Shown in pieces: positions 32,750 through 45,289 of a stretch of 64,000 nucleotides of DNA. This DNA is from Diadophis punctatus similis. Its lineage: Eukaryota > Chordata > Lepidosauria > Squamata > Dipsadidae. The position numbers and the translations under genes are program-made. The stretch spans positions 10,717,001 to 10,781,000 of the forward strand of contig JALIGW010000016.1 in the NCBI GenBank assembly GCA_023053685.1, in the 5' to 3' direction. Positions within the stretch are counted from its first letter, which is position 1, and each line of letters starts with the position of its first letter. The notes under the pieces were generated by a model. It worked only from the letters and a program-made list of their open reading frames with translations, did no database searches and was not told the DNA's origin.

Positions 32750-33018
32750 CAGAGGTGGGTTCCTGCTGGTTCGGACCAGTTCTTTAGAACCAGTAGTGTG
32801 AATTTCCCCTTGCTCGCCAAACCGGCAGTGATGGCCTGCTGGACACGCCCCTGAACTGGCTCCCTCGGCGGCCCCATAGGCGGCACCATCTTGTTTTTTT
32901 GTTTTTTGCTTCTGCGCATGCTCAGAAGCTGGGTTGTTAGCACTGCACATGCGCCCACGTGCCTGCGTGGCGCGTGAGGAAGCAAACCAGCAGTGAGGTA
33001 AGTCAGAGCCCACCCCTG
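32750..33018. mobile_element. hAT-like MITE (family G) with outward splice-donor motif
   Basis: Ends CAGAGGTGGGTTCC and AGAGCCCACCCCTG; flanks AACTGGGT and AATTAGGT match at 6 of 8. GTGAGGTAAGT at 32994-33002 is a consensus 5' splice site facing the right end. CTGCGCATGCTCAG and GCACATGCGC motifs lie inside. Confidence 0.85.
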
Positions 33019-33197
33019 AATTAGGTCTTTCTGAAAGGGCCAGTCTAATCTCAGGTGGATGATGTTATAAAAGCCAGCAACTGAAGGAGGTCATGTTTAC
33101 TGTAAGAATCCAGCCTTCATAAAAGGTGTTTCTTTGTGTCTGTTCGGTATCAGATATATGATGGCTGATAGAAAGATAGCTGTAGCGCTGGTTTGTG

Positions 33198-33484
33198 CAG
33201 ATGTGGGTTCCTCCCGGTATGCTCTTACCTGTTGGTCGCCGCAGAGCCAAAGAAGCTGGTGGCGTTTGCAGCGCGGGGCTTCCCCTGCCCGCTTCCCCCA
33301 CCCACCTGGATGCCGCCATTTGCAGAACGCTTTGTGCATGCGCAGAGGGCACAAGAACGCAAATGGTGTCGTCCAGGCGGGCGGGGGAAGCGGGCGGGGG
33401 AAGCCCTGTGCCGCGAACACCACCAGCTTCTTCGTCTCTGCGGCGACCAACAGGTAAGAGCGTACCGGGAGGAACCCACCTCTG
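33198..33484. mobile_element. Fold-back hAT-like MITE, exact duplication
   Basis: Ends CAGATGTGGGTTCCTCCC and GGGAGGAACCCACCTCTG. Exact 8-bp duplications GGTTTGTG (33190-33197, 33485-33492). Nearly the whole element is an imperfect palindrome, with an outward AACAGGTAAGAG donor motif near each end (33224-33231 minus, 33451-33460 plus). Confidence 0.93.
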
Positions 33485-33499
33485 GGTTTGTGGCCCTTC

Positions 33500-33860
33500 C
33501 TCATTCCCACATGTGCCTTCAATACTTTGCTCTGTTGGTTTTTTTCTCCCTTTAGTCTGCCCTGAAGGTGAATGGGCAAAAAGAAAATTGTTGAGAAATA
33601 TATTAGTAAGAAGAAAGAAACCCTAGGCCAAATTAGGATTTAGCAATCACAGAAGTTGATTTTCAATTCCAATTCGAATTCTACAAAACAGTTGCCAGCC
33701 CTTACATCCCTTCATCATCATCTTTTCTCTCCTTTTGACAAAAATTGCCAGACCATGGATCAGTGTATCATCATCCAGTCATCATATGGTCAGGTGACCA
33801 TTGAAAATGTAATAGTAGAGAGAAGAGGACGAGAGGAGTGACAAGAATTATCATGCTGCT
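33500..33860. other. Unassigned DNA
   Basis: No recognisable feature. Confidence 0.35.
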
Positions 33861-33873
33861 ATCAGCTCCAAAG

Positions 33874-34083
33874 CAGAGGTGGGTTCCTGCTGGTTCGGAC
33901 CGGTTCTATAGAACCGGTAGCGGGAATTTTCTCCCACTCGCCAAACCGGCAGTGATGGCCAGCTGAACATGCCCCCGAACCAGCTCTTTCAGCGGCGCCA
34001 TAGGCACGGCCATCTTGTTTTTCACTTCGCGCACGCGCGTGAGGAAGCAAACTGGCAGCGAGGTAAGCCAGAACCCGCCCCTG
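33874..34083. mobile_element. hAT-like MITE (family G), exact duplication
   Basis: CAGAGGTGGGTTCCTGC to CAGAACCCGCCCCTG, flanked by exact CTCCAAAG repeats (33866-33873, 34084-34091). CAGCGAGGTAAGCC at 34057-34070 is an outward donor motif. Confidence 0.94.
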
Positions 34084-34091
34084 CTCCAAAG

Positions 34092-34920
34092 TAGACTCTG
34101 ACAAATGTTCTGTATATATCAAGTTATTAAGGAACTTTTATAACTTTTTAAACTTTTTTCCAGTCCAACTTGCAGAATTGTCTTATGAGGAAGAAATGGC
34201 TAATGAGGAATTGGGAGTTGAATGTTTTCTGATACATAGGCTATCAAAGAAAAGCTTAGAACTGAATCTTTATCTCTGACCGTCTAACCTTTTGTGTAGA
34301 AGGAATCTTCTCTTTAATAAGAATAATTAGTTTCCCTTACTCTTTAACACAGTTTGCTTTCCATAAATAGAAAAATAAGCGCAGGCTGTCCTTGATTCTA
34401 ATTGCAGCTGAAAACTTTCGCATATTTTTTATATAAGTTTTTGGAATATCATACTCTCCTTCCTATTACAACAAGTAACTATGACAGGGAGAATTAATAG
34501 ACATCCAGTACATCATTTCATATCACTCTTAACATAGTCATCACTAATAAAGGAATTATAGCTAGTAATGTACATTGACAGCCAGTTTCCTCAACAGCTC
34601 TGGATATGTGTGGCTCCTGGATATTTAAGGTGCAGCATCAGGTAGAGGGAGTGTGGGGAAAATCCCACATTTATTTCCCATTAAGCAGCTCAAAAATAAT
34701 TTAGTAGTTTTTCCACCCCATTTCTCCAACTTCTTTTTTTTTTCAAAAGTAGGGTTATTGTGCAGTTTAGGGTTTGTATGATTTTTTTCCCCCAAAAGAA
34801 ATATGCAAGGACTTTTTTTTGGTATGTTTGTATGCTAGGAACAACACTTTTCCAATTAATAAGCCAAGCCAAAGTGTGGGTATTTACTGGCTTTCCTGTT
34901 GGCCAAATATTTTCATTATG
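34092..34920. other. Unassigned AT-rich DNA
   Basis: No recognisable feature. Confidence 0.35.
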
Positions 34921-34923
34921 TTT

Positions 34924-35343
<420 letters not shown>

Positions 35344-35399
35344 ATCTATCTTTCATCTATCCATCATCTCCCTCTCTTTCTCCGTTCTGTGAATTTGAG

Positions 35400-36750
35400 A
35401 CAATTGATTTAAAAATATTCCCAAAGTATATTTAAAAATACACATTCTAATTCATTTTAATTTAGGATTTTTTTTAAAAAAAGAACATTATCAGATGAAG
35501 GCAGAAATGGACCCAACATGGCAGATCTGCTTTTGCTCCAAATGATGAAAGTGTTGTGCAGTTGCATGGTACCATGGCAACACTGGTGTTCAAGGCAGCA
35601 ACGATGATTGCAAAGGGACCTATTTATTTATCGCCACTGTGCTGTGTAGGCAGAAGCTACACTCTCTAGAAAAATAATGGGACTTCTGGATATTTAAGGG
35701 CCAGTTCAAGTGCAACATTGGGAAGAGGCACTCGGGGTGGGGGACACACAAAAATATTGCATAACTTCTCAGCATGAGGCTAAGGAAAAGAAACACTCCA
35801 ATTGGTTCTATGCATAGAATAGAATGTGGTATAAGGATAAGAGTTTTCTGTGATACTAGAAAGGAGAACATCATTTGAGATTACATAAGGGATTATGGGA
35901 CTCAACAACAACAAAAAATCCTGGGAAATTCTGGGAGTTGGACTCCCCATATCTTAAAATTGCTGAGGTTAAGAAACACTGTTCTATATACTAAGAAAAT
36001 AAATCAGTGGGAGAATTGTGTGAATTGCCAAGATTTGATGTGAAGGGAAAAGAAATCAACTTCAATTCAATTTGCTAACCGATTGAAAGAAAACACCCAT
36101 TAACCTAACACTTATGGATATGTAATGGATCAGTTTGCTGTTAGGTAGGAAAATGAGTTGTAATGTGAATTCTACCTTTGGATTTTACAGAAGCTGAGGC
36201 GCTTGAAAATAGTACTAAAGCTGTTTCCTTTTCTTCCTTCTTTGTTCGTTGATTTCCTCTTATTTCCTTCTCTTTTGATTCCCCCCTCCCCCCCTTCTTT
36301 TAGATTGTCTGCTCCTTTTCCACCACCATAATCTTCCTCCTTCTATTGTTAGGCATATTTAGAGTTCTTTTGTCGACTTTTAATTTATGTCTCTTTCTAC
36401 TCAATTGGCTTAGCCATTTGGGCATCCCCTTGAAGTGCTGTTTGGATGTTCTGCCTCAAGCACCAGAAACACCTCTGCCTATTTTTTGCCTCAGTCAGAG
36501 AGGCATGTTATTTTTTCCTCTTTTGTCTGTGGAGCTGCTCCTGTGCTTTTAATAATAGCTTAACGCATCCAGATTCAGTAAGTGCAGCTGCTGTTAGGCA
36601 ATGGCTCCTGTCAGAGAAACAAAGATGACAAATATAGACTTTTCTATTTTGGTGCAATACTCTAAGGCAAGCCACATAATTTTCTGCTCAAAATTAGCCT
36701 TTTTAAAAGAGCTAGCTGTATTTATGCACTCTTTTTCTTCTTCTTCTTTT
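35400..36750. other. Mostly unassigned DNA
   Basis: Only a half-copy of the fold-back MITE (35915-35984) is recognisable. Confidence 0.35.
35915..35984. mobile_element. Half-copy of the fold-back MITE family
   Basis: AATTCTGGGAGTTGGACTCC and AAATTGCTGAGGTTAAGAAA correspond to one arm of the 23091-23225 element; AACACTG closes it. The other arm is missing. Confidence 0.65.
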
Positions 36751-36754
36751 TATA

Positions 36755-37262
36755 AAAATTTATTTATTTATTTATTTATTTAGATGCTCTTCTATGACGC
36801 CCTACTCCCTGAGGACTCAGGGCGGCGTACAACATTTTAAAGAACAACTAAACATTAAAATTATTAAAAACAATTTTAAAAAGTATCAAAAACAACATAC
36901 AATAACATGCATACATGGGGGAAAGTAGTCTCAAGGTCACCCCGCCTGCAGGAAGAGCCATGTCTTAATGGCTTTTCGGAAGGCCAGCAAGGTGGGGATA
37001 ACTCTGATCTCTGGGGGTAGTTGGTTCCAGAGAGCAGGAGCCCCTACAGAGAAGGCCCTCCCCCTAGGCCCCGCCAGCCGGCATTGTTTGGCTGACGGGA
37101 TCTGGAGGAGGCCCGCTCTGTGGGACCTAACCGGTCGAAGGGAAGTGTGAGGTAGGATGCGGTCCCGGAGGTAACCTGGACCTAAGCCATGTAGGGCTTT
37201 AAAGATGATGATCAACACCTTGAATTGTACCCGGAGACCGATGGGCAACCAATGAGGCATAT
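36755..37262 (-). mobile_element. L2-group LINE C-terminal fragment
   Basis: (TTTA)n tail at the low end. Minus-strand frame HWLPIGLRVQFKVLI, IFKALHGLGPGYLRDRI, then WNQLPPEIRVIPTLLAFRKA. It ends about 195 bp before PDGFD exon 4. Confidence 0.85.
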
Positions 37263-37456
37263 TGTCTAGTTGTGACTTACTAGAAGATACAATGCTGGGG
37301 TTTATTCTTAATACAAACTGAGAGTGAGGAAGAGTAAAGGTATATGAAGGATGGATCAACTGTGTAACTGATGCTTTCAGAAAAGAAAAGAGAAAATACC
37401 CGCATGACATTATTTTTTGTGTGTTTTGTGTATGTGTGTTTCTCTTTGGTCTTCAG

Positions 37457-37516
37457 GATGATCTTCAACCTGTTGCATCTGAAACCAACTGGGAATCAGT
37501 CACAAGCCCGGTGTTG
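37457..37516 (+). CDS. PDGFD: PDGFD hinge exon between CUB and linker
   Basis: A 60-nt exon after CTTTGGTCTTCAG and before GTAAAT. It encodes DDLQPVASETNWESVTSPVL, the segment that follows the CUB domain in PDGF-D. Both boundaries are phase 0, so skipping this exon would leave the frame intact and delete 20 residues. The donor GTAAAT is weaker than the GTGAGT and GTAAGA donors of the neighbouring exons, which would favour occasional skipping; that is inference. The exon lies 22.5 kb downstream of the CUB exon and 4.6 kb upstream of the next one. Confidence 0.93.
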
Positions 37517-37962
37517 GTAAATAATTGTTAATCTATTTTATTTTTTTTAAAGAGGAGGAAGTAACTGAAAATCAATTGAGAACCACAGCAAGGAGATAAA
37601 TTGGATTTAAGCATTCCACTAAGCCATTATATAATTTGTTTTATTTTGGCTTAGTGCATTATAAGAAATGAAATGATTACAGCTTGTTCAGCAAACCAGT
37701 GTTAAGCAATTAATGTGATGTATCAAACAGATCGCTATAACGCTGGCAGTGTTACTAGCCGAGACGTTTCTACTACTAATGCTGCTTTGGGTTTTTTTGA
37801 TAGCAATGAAATCCAGCTTATATTTTTCAATGAATCGGTCATCATCAATTTCTCCGCCAATTCAGTGCACAGTTTTATCTGGCAATATCCTGACTATTCA
37901 GAATAGATATTAGTTATTTGGGTCCCTTGGAAACAGCATTACAGAGCATGATAGGACAAGAA

Positions 37963-38207
37963 TGGCAATAGCAATAGCACTTAGACTTATATACCGCTTC
38001 ATAGTGTTTTACAGCCCTCTCTAAGCGGTTTACAGAGTTCAGCATATTACCCCCAACAATCTGGGTCCTCATTTTACCCACCTCGGAAGGATGGAAGGCT
38101 GAGTCAACCTTGAGCCTGGTGAGATTCGAACTGCCAAATTGCAGTCAGCCAGCAGTCAGCAGAAGTAGCCTGCAGTACTGTATTCTAACCACTGCACCAC
38201 CGTGGCT
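37963..38207 (-). mobile_element. tRNA-headed SINE, minus strand
   Basis: GGCAATAGCAATAGCACTTAG tail end, GGAAGGATGGAAGGCTGAGT body, ACTGCACCACCGTGGC head. The 11-bp direct repeat GGCTTTACATGA follows its 5' end twice (38204 and 38219). Confidence 0.82.
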
Positions 38208-38363
38208 TTACATGAGAGGGCTTTACATGAAGAAAATCCAAGATACTACCTTTAGCAATCCCAGTTTAACAGATAAGTAAAAAGTATTGGCCACCCCTTC
38301 GTATCAAATGATGTGGGGAATCATTGCTATTTAGAATAAATCAGGCCTTTCCATACTTGGCAG

Positions 38364-38619
38364 CAGGGGTGGGTTCTACTTAACTTCCCTACCGGTTCGA
38401 ATCGCGACGGAAGTGCATGTGTCCCTTCCTGGAAATGACCCTCTGCGCATGCGCAGAAGCCTTTGCGCATGCACAGAGGGTTTTTTCGCAATCCGCAGTG
38501 ACCGGAGGACCGGTTCGGGAGCGTGGACTGCCGGTCATCGCTGCTGGTTCGGCGAGCGACACCAAATTTCCGCTACCAGTTCTAAAGAACTGGTCCAAAC
38601 CAGTAGCAACCCACCACTG
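38364..38619. mobile_element. hAT-like MITE (family G)
   Basis: CAGGGGTGGGTTCTAC to AGCAACCCACCACTG; flanks CTTGGCAG and CTTGGCAC match at 7 of 8. An exact TGCGCATGCGCA palindrome is at 38444-38455. The outward donor motif is mutated (TTAAG) here. Confidence 0.9.
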
Positions 38620-39089
38620 CTTGGCACCCATCTTCAGAACTGTAGTTCCCCAAATTCTTACACATCATGGAAGCCATCTTGAGACTAGGGAAAGCTACAA
38701 AAGTTTAAGTCTGGATGGATGGATGAATAGGCTAATCTGTATAAACTCCTGTGTATTTGCTGTGGGTGCTCAAATGAACCTCACACTTCTTACTTGCCTC
38801 TAAGACACAAGGAAAAGATGAGTTTCATGTCCAAATGTTTATTATTAACGATGCTCAGGAAATCATTTGTTACTGGCTTGGATCTTATTACAGAACAATA
38901 GAGGGCATCAATAATCTGTGCAAGAATTAAAGCTTGTCATGATTCAAAAATGATTCAGAAGAACATAGAAGCCTGTAATGCAGCAAGGTAGAAGCACCAT
39001 TCTTCAGAGTTTAGCCTGAAAACAAACATCATTGATTTAAGGAGTCAACTCTTTAAATCAGCCATATTGGTAACGTCTGGGGAAAAAGA

Positions 39090-39243
39090 CACTACCAGTT
39101 CACTATTGGGAGCGTATGCACACGCACATGCGGGCGGCACTTCTGCACATGCACAGAGATGTCCGGGCAGGGGGGCGGAGCCACCCGCCGCCTCCGCTAC
39201 TGGTTTTCCCAATCCGGGACGAACCAGTAGCAACCCACCACTG
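39090..39243. mobile_element. hAT-like MITE, 5' end decayed
   Basis: Right end GTAGCAACCCACCACTG, with CACTTCTGCACATGCACAG inside. No left terminus could be recognised. Confidence 0.6.
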
Positions 39244-39351
39244 ATGGACATCCCTGCAAGCTATCTTCAGGAATGCACACTTAATCTATTCATTTATTGA
39301 GCAGTGGTTTCTTTTAAAATTACTTTCTAATTCCAACATTAGAGTTCATTT

Positions 39352-39615
39352 CAGGGGTGGGTTCTGGCTTACCTCACTGCCAGTTCGCTTCCTCACACAC
39401 CACACGGGTGTGCTCATGTTGAGTGCCACATGGCGTGCCTTGAGGGCGGCCGCGCACATGCGCAGTGCTAAAAATCCAGCTTCTGCGCGTGCGCAGAAGA
39501 GAAAAACAAGATGGGGGCATGTCCAGCTGGCCATCGCTGTCGGTTTGGCAAGTGGGAGGAAATTCCCGCTACCAGTTCTATAGAACTGGTCCGAACCGGC
39601 AGGAACGCACCTCTG
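39352..39615. mobile_element. hAT-like MITE (family G), exact duplication
   Basis: CAGGGGTGGGTTCTGGC to CAGGAACGCACCTCTG, flanked by exact GTTCATTT repeats (39344-39351, 39616-39623). Carries GCGCACATGCGCAG and CTGCGCGTGCGCAG; an outward donor motif (GTGAGGTAAGCC on the minus strand) is at 39365-39376. Confidence 0.94.
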
Positions 39616-39786
39616 GTTCATTTATACATTAGGTAACTACAAAACATCATTTTTGTTTGACATTTGTTTAAAATGAGCCACTGGTATTTCTTCCCAAACA
39701 ACAATCAATTGTTGAATGGAAAGAATGAGATTTATAATCCAGCAAATCTTAATCTTGGTCTGTTAAATAATTCTTCTTTGTTTTAT

Positions 39787-40040
39787 GAGCCGAGGTGGCG
39801 CAGTGGTTAGAGTGCAGCACTGCAGGCTACTTCAGCTGACTGCTAGCTGCAGTTCAGCTGTTCAAATCTCACCAGGCTCAAGGTTGACTCAGCCTTCCAT
39901 CCTTCTGAGGTCGGTAAAATGAGGACCCAGATTGTTGGGGGCAATATGCTGAACTCTGTAAACCGCTTAGAGAGGGCTGTAAAGCACTATGAAGCGGTAT
40001 ATAAGTCTAAGTGCTAAGTGCTATTGCTATTGCTATTATC
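39787..40040 (+). mobile_element. tRNA-headed SINE
   Basis: GAGCCGAGGTGGCGCAGTGG head, CAGCTGTTCAAATCTC B box, TGCTATTGCTATTGC tail. One of the best-preserved copies here. Confidence 0.9.
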
Positions 40041-40589
40041 CTTGAGATGCAGTGCTTAGGTCATAGGGCACATTTAAATATTTTCCCTTAAAACTGTTCA
40101 TACTCTCAGCAAAAAAAATAAAAAAGTCAAACTTGTTTAGTTTATCCCTGGCAACTAGGTTTTCCTGAGAATCTGCTAACTAGTTGTTTTAGAGTATGAG
40201 ATTATTCTCTTGACTTGTCCCCACCTCACCTCTCTATCAAGAAAATGAAGCTTCCATTTTTTTGTATGAACATTGTGTTTTAAAATCTATTTTTACAAAT
40301 GCCAGGATTTTGTACAAAAGGAAAGTAATAATAGAGATACTGTTCTTTGCTCACCTTGATGTCTTCAAATTTCTTTCTGGTCCATTATCTCAACTCATCT
40401 CGCCTCTATCTAAACTGCAGCAATAAAAATCAGGCACATTGTGCTTCATGAACACAAAACTTGCCTCTTGCAAGTCCTGTTCCAACAGTCTATTTCACAT
40501 TTAAAAGAACTTTTCATTAAAATACCTCTTGGCCTGTTCTTATTTTTTTAACCATTTCAAAACATGTGTCTTGGACATTCACTCCATTT

Positions 40590-40846
40590 GATCCACCTAT
40601 TTATTTATTTATTTGTGAGATTTATATACCACCTCACAGTGCAAGCACTCTCTAAGCAGTTTACACCAGTAAGCAATGTATATTTATATTGCCCCCAACA
40701 ATCTGGGTCCTCATTTTACCTACCTCGGAGGGATGGAAGGCTGAGTCAACCTTGAGCCGGTGAGATTTGAACCACTGACCTGCGGATCACAGTCAGCTAA
40801 AGTGGCCTGCAGTACTGCACTCTAACTGCTGCGCCACCTCGGCTCT
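40590..40846 (-). mobile_element. tRNA-headed SINE, (AAATA)n-tail type
   Basis: TTTATTTATTTATTTGTGAG at the tail end and CTGCGCCACCTCGGCTC at the head. It shares the tail type of the copies at 1382 and 9656. Confidence 0.85.
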
Positions 40847-40860
40847 ATGTATGTATGTAC

Positions 40861-41198
40861 CCGAGGTGGGTTCCTGCCGGAACTGCCCGGTGCACAGCTC
40901 CGGTAGGGGGCGGCAGATTGCACAACTGCTACGGAGCCCTCTCTGCCAGTCCACCCCGCGCGTCGCCATTTTTTTCAGTGATTTCGGGTCAATTTTGCTT
41001 CTGCACATGTGTGGAAGCAAAATCTCACTGAAATCTTGCGAGGGGACGCGCGCAAGAGAGAGATTTTGGTGCGATTTTGCCTCTGCGCATGCGCGGAAAC
41101 AAAATCACGCCAAAATCTCATGCACGCACGCGCCCCCCAAAGCATGGAGATGCGCGCGCATGGCTCTGGCAGCAAGGTAAGCGAGCAACCCACCCCTG
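40861..41198. mobile_element. hAT-like MITE (family E/G), exact duplication
   Basis: CCGAGGTGGGTTCC to AGCAACCCACCCCTG, flanked by exact GTATGTAC repeats (40853-40860, 41199-41206). Contains TGCGCATGCGCG (41084-41095) inside a CAAAATC...GATTTTG fold-back and an outward GCAAGGTAAGC motif at 41173-41182. Confidence 0.93.
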
Positions 41199-41209
41199 GT
41201 ATGTACATA

Positions 41210-41730
41210 ACTAAATACTAGAATTGAAAAGCTCCACAGCGTGTCCTTTTTTCTTTCCCTCCATTCCTCCCCTTCTTCATTATTTTTTTTCTTTTTTATA
41301 GAGGTGCTGTTCTGATTTTATTCTCTTCATTACCAAGATCTAAACAAAACCCAATAAACAAAAAACATAGATACAATAACTATGAAAAGGGTATTTAGAA
41401 ATCAGGACCTGCCTGTTACGTCATTGGTGGACAATGTTTGGGGTCTGAAGCTTAACCTCCCTCCTTTTTAGTGAGTCGGGGGAAGCTTTCTGGTAACATG
41501 CTGTCACAACAGGGTGAAACTGAACATTTTAAACTTCTTTTAGGGACTGGGAGTGTGAAGACTAGCAAGAGACTACTGGGAGGCAAATTGCTCAAACATG
41601 ACAAACTCTAAAATTGTTCTGTGGTCAGAATCAGGTCCTTTGAAAGATTAAACATGTGGGAGTAGCAGTTGCCTCTAACAGGCCTCATGCTTCCATGTCA
41701 CTTAACTTTTCAATAAAAACCAAAAAAAAC
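41210..41730. other. Unassigned DNA
   Basis: No recognisable feature. Confidence 0.35.
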
Positions 41731-41732
41731 CA

Positions 41733-41801
41733 GGGTTAAGTTGGGTGCCACGCAGCGCAGGAGGAAGCGAACTGGCAGCGAGGTAAGTTAGAACCCCCTC
41801 T
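41733..41801. mobile_element. hAT-like MITE right-end fragment
   Basis: GAAGCGAACTGGCAGCGAGG followed by TAAGTTAGAACCCCCTCTG: the right end of family G, including the outward donor motif. The left part is missing. Confidence 0.7.
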
Positions 41802-41814
41802 GGTTCCAGCCTTG

Positions 41815-41979
41815 TAGAGGTGGGCTCCTACTGTTTCGGACTGGTTCTATAGAACCGTTAGTAACTTGGCGGCCTGGGTCACTGGAACTGGCAGTGACCC
41901 AGGCCTACCATGCCCCCAAGCTGGTTCTCTCATGTCCCTGAGTGAACCCGGCAGTAGCAGAATCCAGAACCCACCCCTG
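41815..41979. mobile_element. Short hAT-like MITE, exact duplication
   Basis: TAGAGGTGGGCTCC to CAGAACCCACCCCTG, flanked by exact CAGCCTTG repeats (41807-41814, 41980-41987). It ends 110 bp before PDGFD exon 5. Confidence 0.92.
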
Positions 41980-42089
41980 CAGCCTTGCAATAGTTCATTG
42001 CTGCTGTTAAATCTGGAAAGACTTGTTTTGATCTCTTTGTTCTTTTCTACATAATGCTCAAAGCATGCTGCCCTATATGTCATTCTTAG

Positions 42090-42288
42090 GGCATTTCCTA
42101 TCGCTCTCCGTCAGTGACTGACCCCACTCTTACTGTGGAAGCCCTAGATGAAACCATTGCTGGGTTTGATACTGTGGAGGAATTGCTCAAGCACTTTAAT
42201 CCAGATACGTGGCAAGAAGATCTGGATCACCTGTACACAGAGAGTGCCCCCCCTCGAGGGAGAAGTTTCTATGAGAGGAAGTCGAAAG
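42090..42288 (+). CDS. PDGFD: PDGFD linker exon with activation site
   Basis: Starts after TGTCATTCTTAG, ends before GTAAGA; 199 nt, 66 codons plus one base. It begins GISYRSPSVTDPTLTVEALD, continues with FDTVEELLKHFNPDTWQEDL and ends PPRGRSFYERKSK. In PDGF-D this linker separates the CUB domain from the growth factor core and is cut by extracellular serine proteases at its basic stretch; the RGRS and ERKSK basic residues needed for that are present. The phase (1) matches the exon at 60467, where the split codon becomes Val. The donor is followed immediately by a microsatellite, so an open frame continues artificially into the intron. Confidence 0.96.
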
Positions 42289-42294
42289 GTAAGA

Positions 42295-43840
<1,546 letters not shown>

Positions 43841-43979
43841 TAAAATCCTTGGAGGAATGTTGTAAAACTTTAGTGACTATGCATAATAAGTCCATACTTC
43901 GGTGAGAATTAAAATTCTTAACAACCAGTCTACAATAATGAACATTGGAGAGATATTTGCAGCCTATAAAAGCCACCTG

Positions 43980-44470
43980 CTCTTACAGGTGCTGGTGCCA
44001 GCTGTTCTTCTAAGTGTAGTGTGATTTTTTTTATTTTTTAAAAAAGTGATTATCTCCCTCTTATACCGCAGCGAGATAATTAAGATGGTTGCAGAGGACA
44101 AGAGTTGGTAGATATACTACTGGTAATTAGGACATCCACGTCTTATATGCAGCAACTGGCTTTAACATAAAGCCCTAAAGCATTTGTTCCCTGGAAAAAT
44201 GGTCCAGATTTTATTAGATGAGCTCAAGGCAGACAGATACCTCAGAGGACACTTTAGTCAGTAGAGCAAACTTTTAAAAAAATTATTCTGCCTGGAGCAA
44301 ATACTTATTCCTTATTATAGTACTACACTGGTTTGAGAAATTCAGCATCCAATGTACTTTATGCATTACTGTTCAAAGTGGTAACATCTATGATTCTTGA
44401 TGCATTGTGAGTTGTCTTTTCATCATTTTGATTGAGAGTGCATGCATGTACATACATATACAGTACATGC
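43980..44470. other. Unassigned DNA
   Basis: No recognisable feature. Confidence 0.35.
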
Positions 44471-44477
44471 ATGCATG

Positions 44478-44480
<3 letters not shown>

Positions 44481-44530
<50 letters not shown>

Positions 44531-44533
44531 GTA
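44481..44533 (+). repeat. (TG)n microsatellite
   Basis: About 25 TG units with one GC interruption. Confidence 0.95.
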
Positions 44534-44919
44534 GGCATAAAAGTCACAATGCACGCCTCTATTTTCTGGAAGGTATGTGTGTTTGTATGTGTGTCTCTGT
44601 TTATTAATGGCAAATTCATTTTCCAAATAACCATGTGGCCAAAAACCTTCTACCCATGCCAAAAAAAAGGGATGCCAGCAAGCTTTGGAGGACCTAAGGT
44701 TTGAAAAGATATGAAAGGAATCCAAAAAAGAATGTAAAGAGGTCTGAACACACTGGATGTGCTCATCATATGTATATATATGATTGCTTGATTTCACCTG
44801 CAATTTCTGTATACCTTTGAATGCTACCCAATCATATGGAAAACTTGAAAATTCATAAAGTTATAATGTTGATATTATCCATTACGTTATATTACATTAC
44901 ATTACATTATGTTACAAGT

Positions 44920-45150
44920 CTATGGAGATTCCCAGTGATCCAGGATATGGTTGTCCCAAAGGTGCTTTTTTCCAAGGACTTTGTTTTTCTTTGAAGACGT
45001 TTCACTTCTCATCCAAGAAGCTTCTTCAGTTCTGACTGAATGGTGGAGGATGGAAGGATTTATATTCCTTGCAGTCATCTGGTCGTTAGCACTCTTTCTG
45101 AGAGTCCTTGAGTGCACTTGGAGGCCCTAAGGATCACCTGAATAGTGCAA
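44920..45150 (-). mobile_element. Penelope-like element terminal fragment
   Basis: Shares GGAGATTC...GATCCA, TTGTCCCAAAGGTGCTTTTT and TCATCCAAGAAGCTTCTTCAG with the inverted pair at 51755-52670. ATTAC-repeat tracts lie on both sides (44880-44915, 45181-45210). Family assignment is by resemblance to vertebrate Penelope-like termini. Confidence 0.45.
44993..45029 (-). ncRNA. Hammerhead-like motif, one core substitution
   Basis: Minus strand: CTGAAGA (consensus CTGATGA), a GCTTCTtggatgAGAAG hairpin, then TGAAAC. One extra A precedes the hairpin compared with the canonical fold. Probably inactive. Confidence 0.3.
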
Positions 45151-45289
45151 ATGGGTGTAGAATCTTCTTGAATGGCTTGGTGTGTTACATTGTGTTACAT
45201 TACATTACACGATCATAGGTTGCCCAATGCCCAACAACCTGGGCAGAAAATGCAACAATCTTTTCAACAGGACATACCCTTCACTCTGA

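Noticed and set aside
33097..33626. Four overlapping 95-160 codon frames on both strands
   Set aside because: They lie over a GC-rich palindromic MITE, where both strands read similarly.
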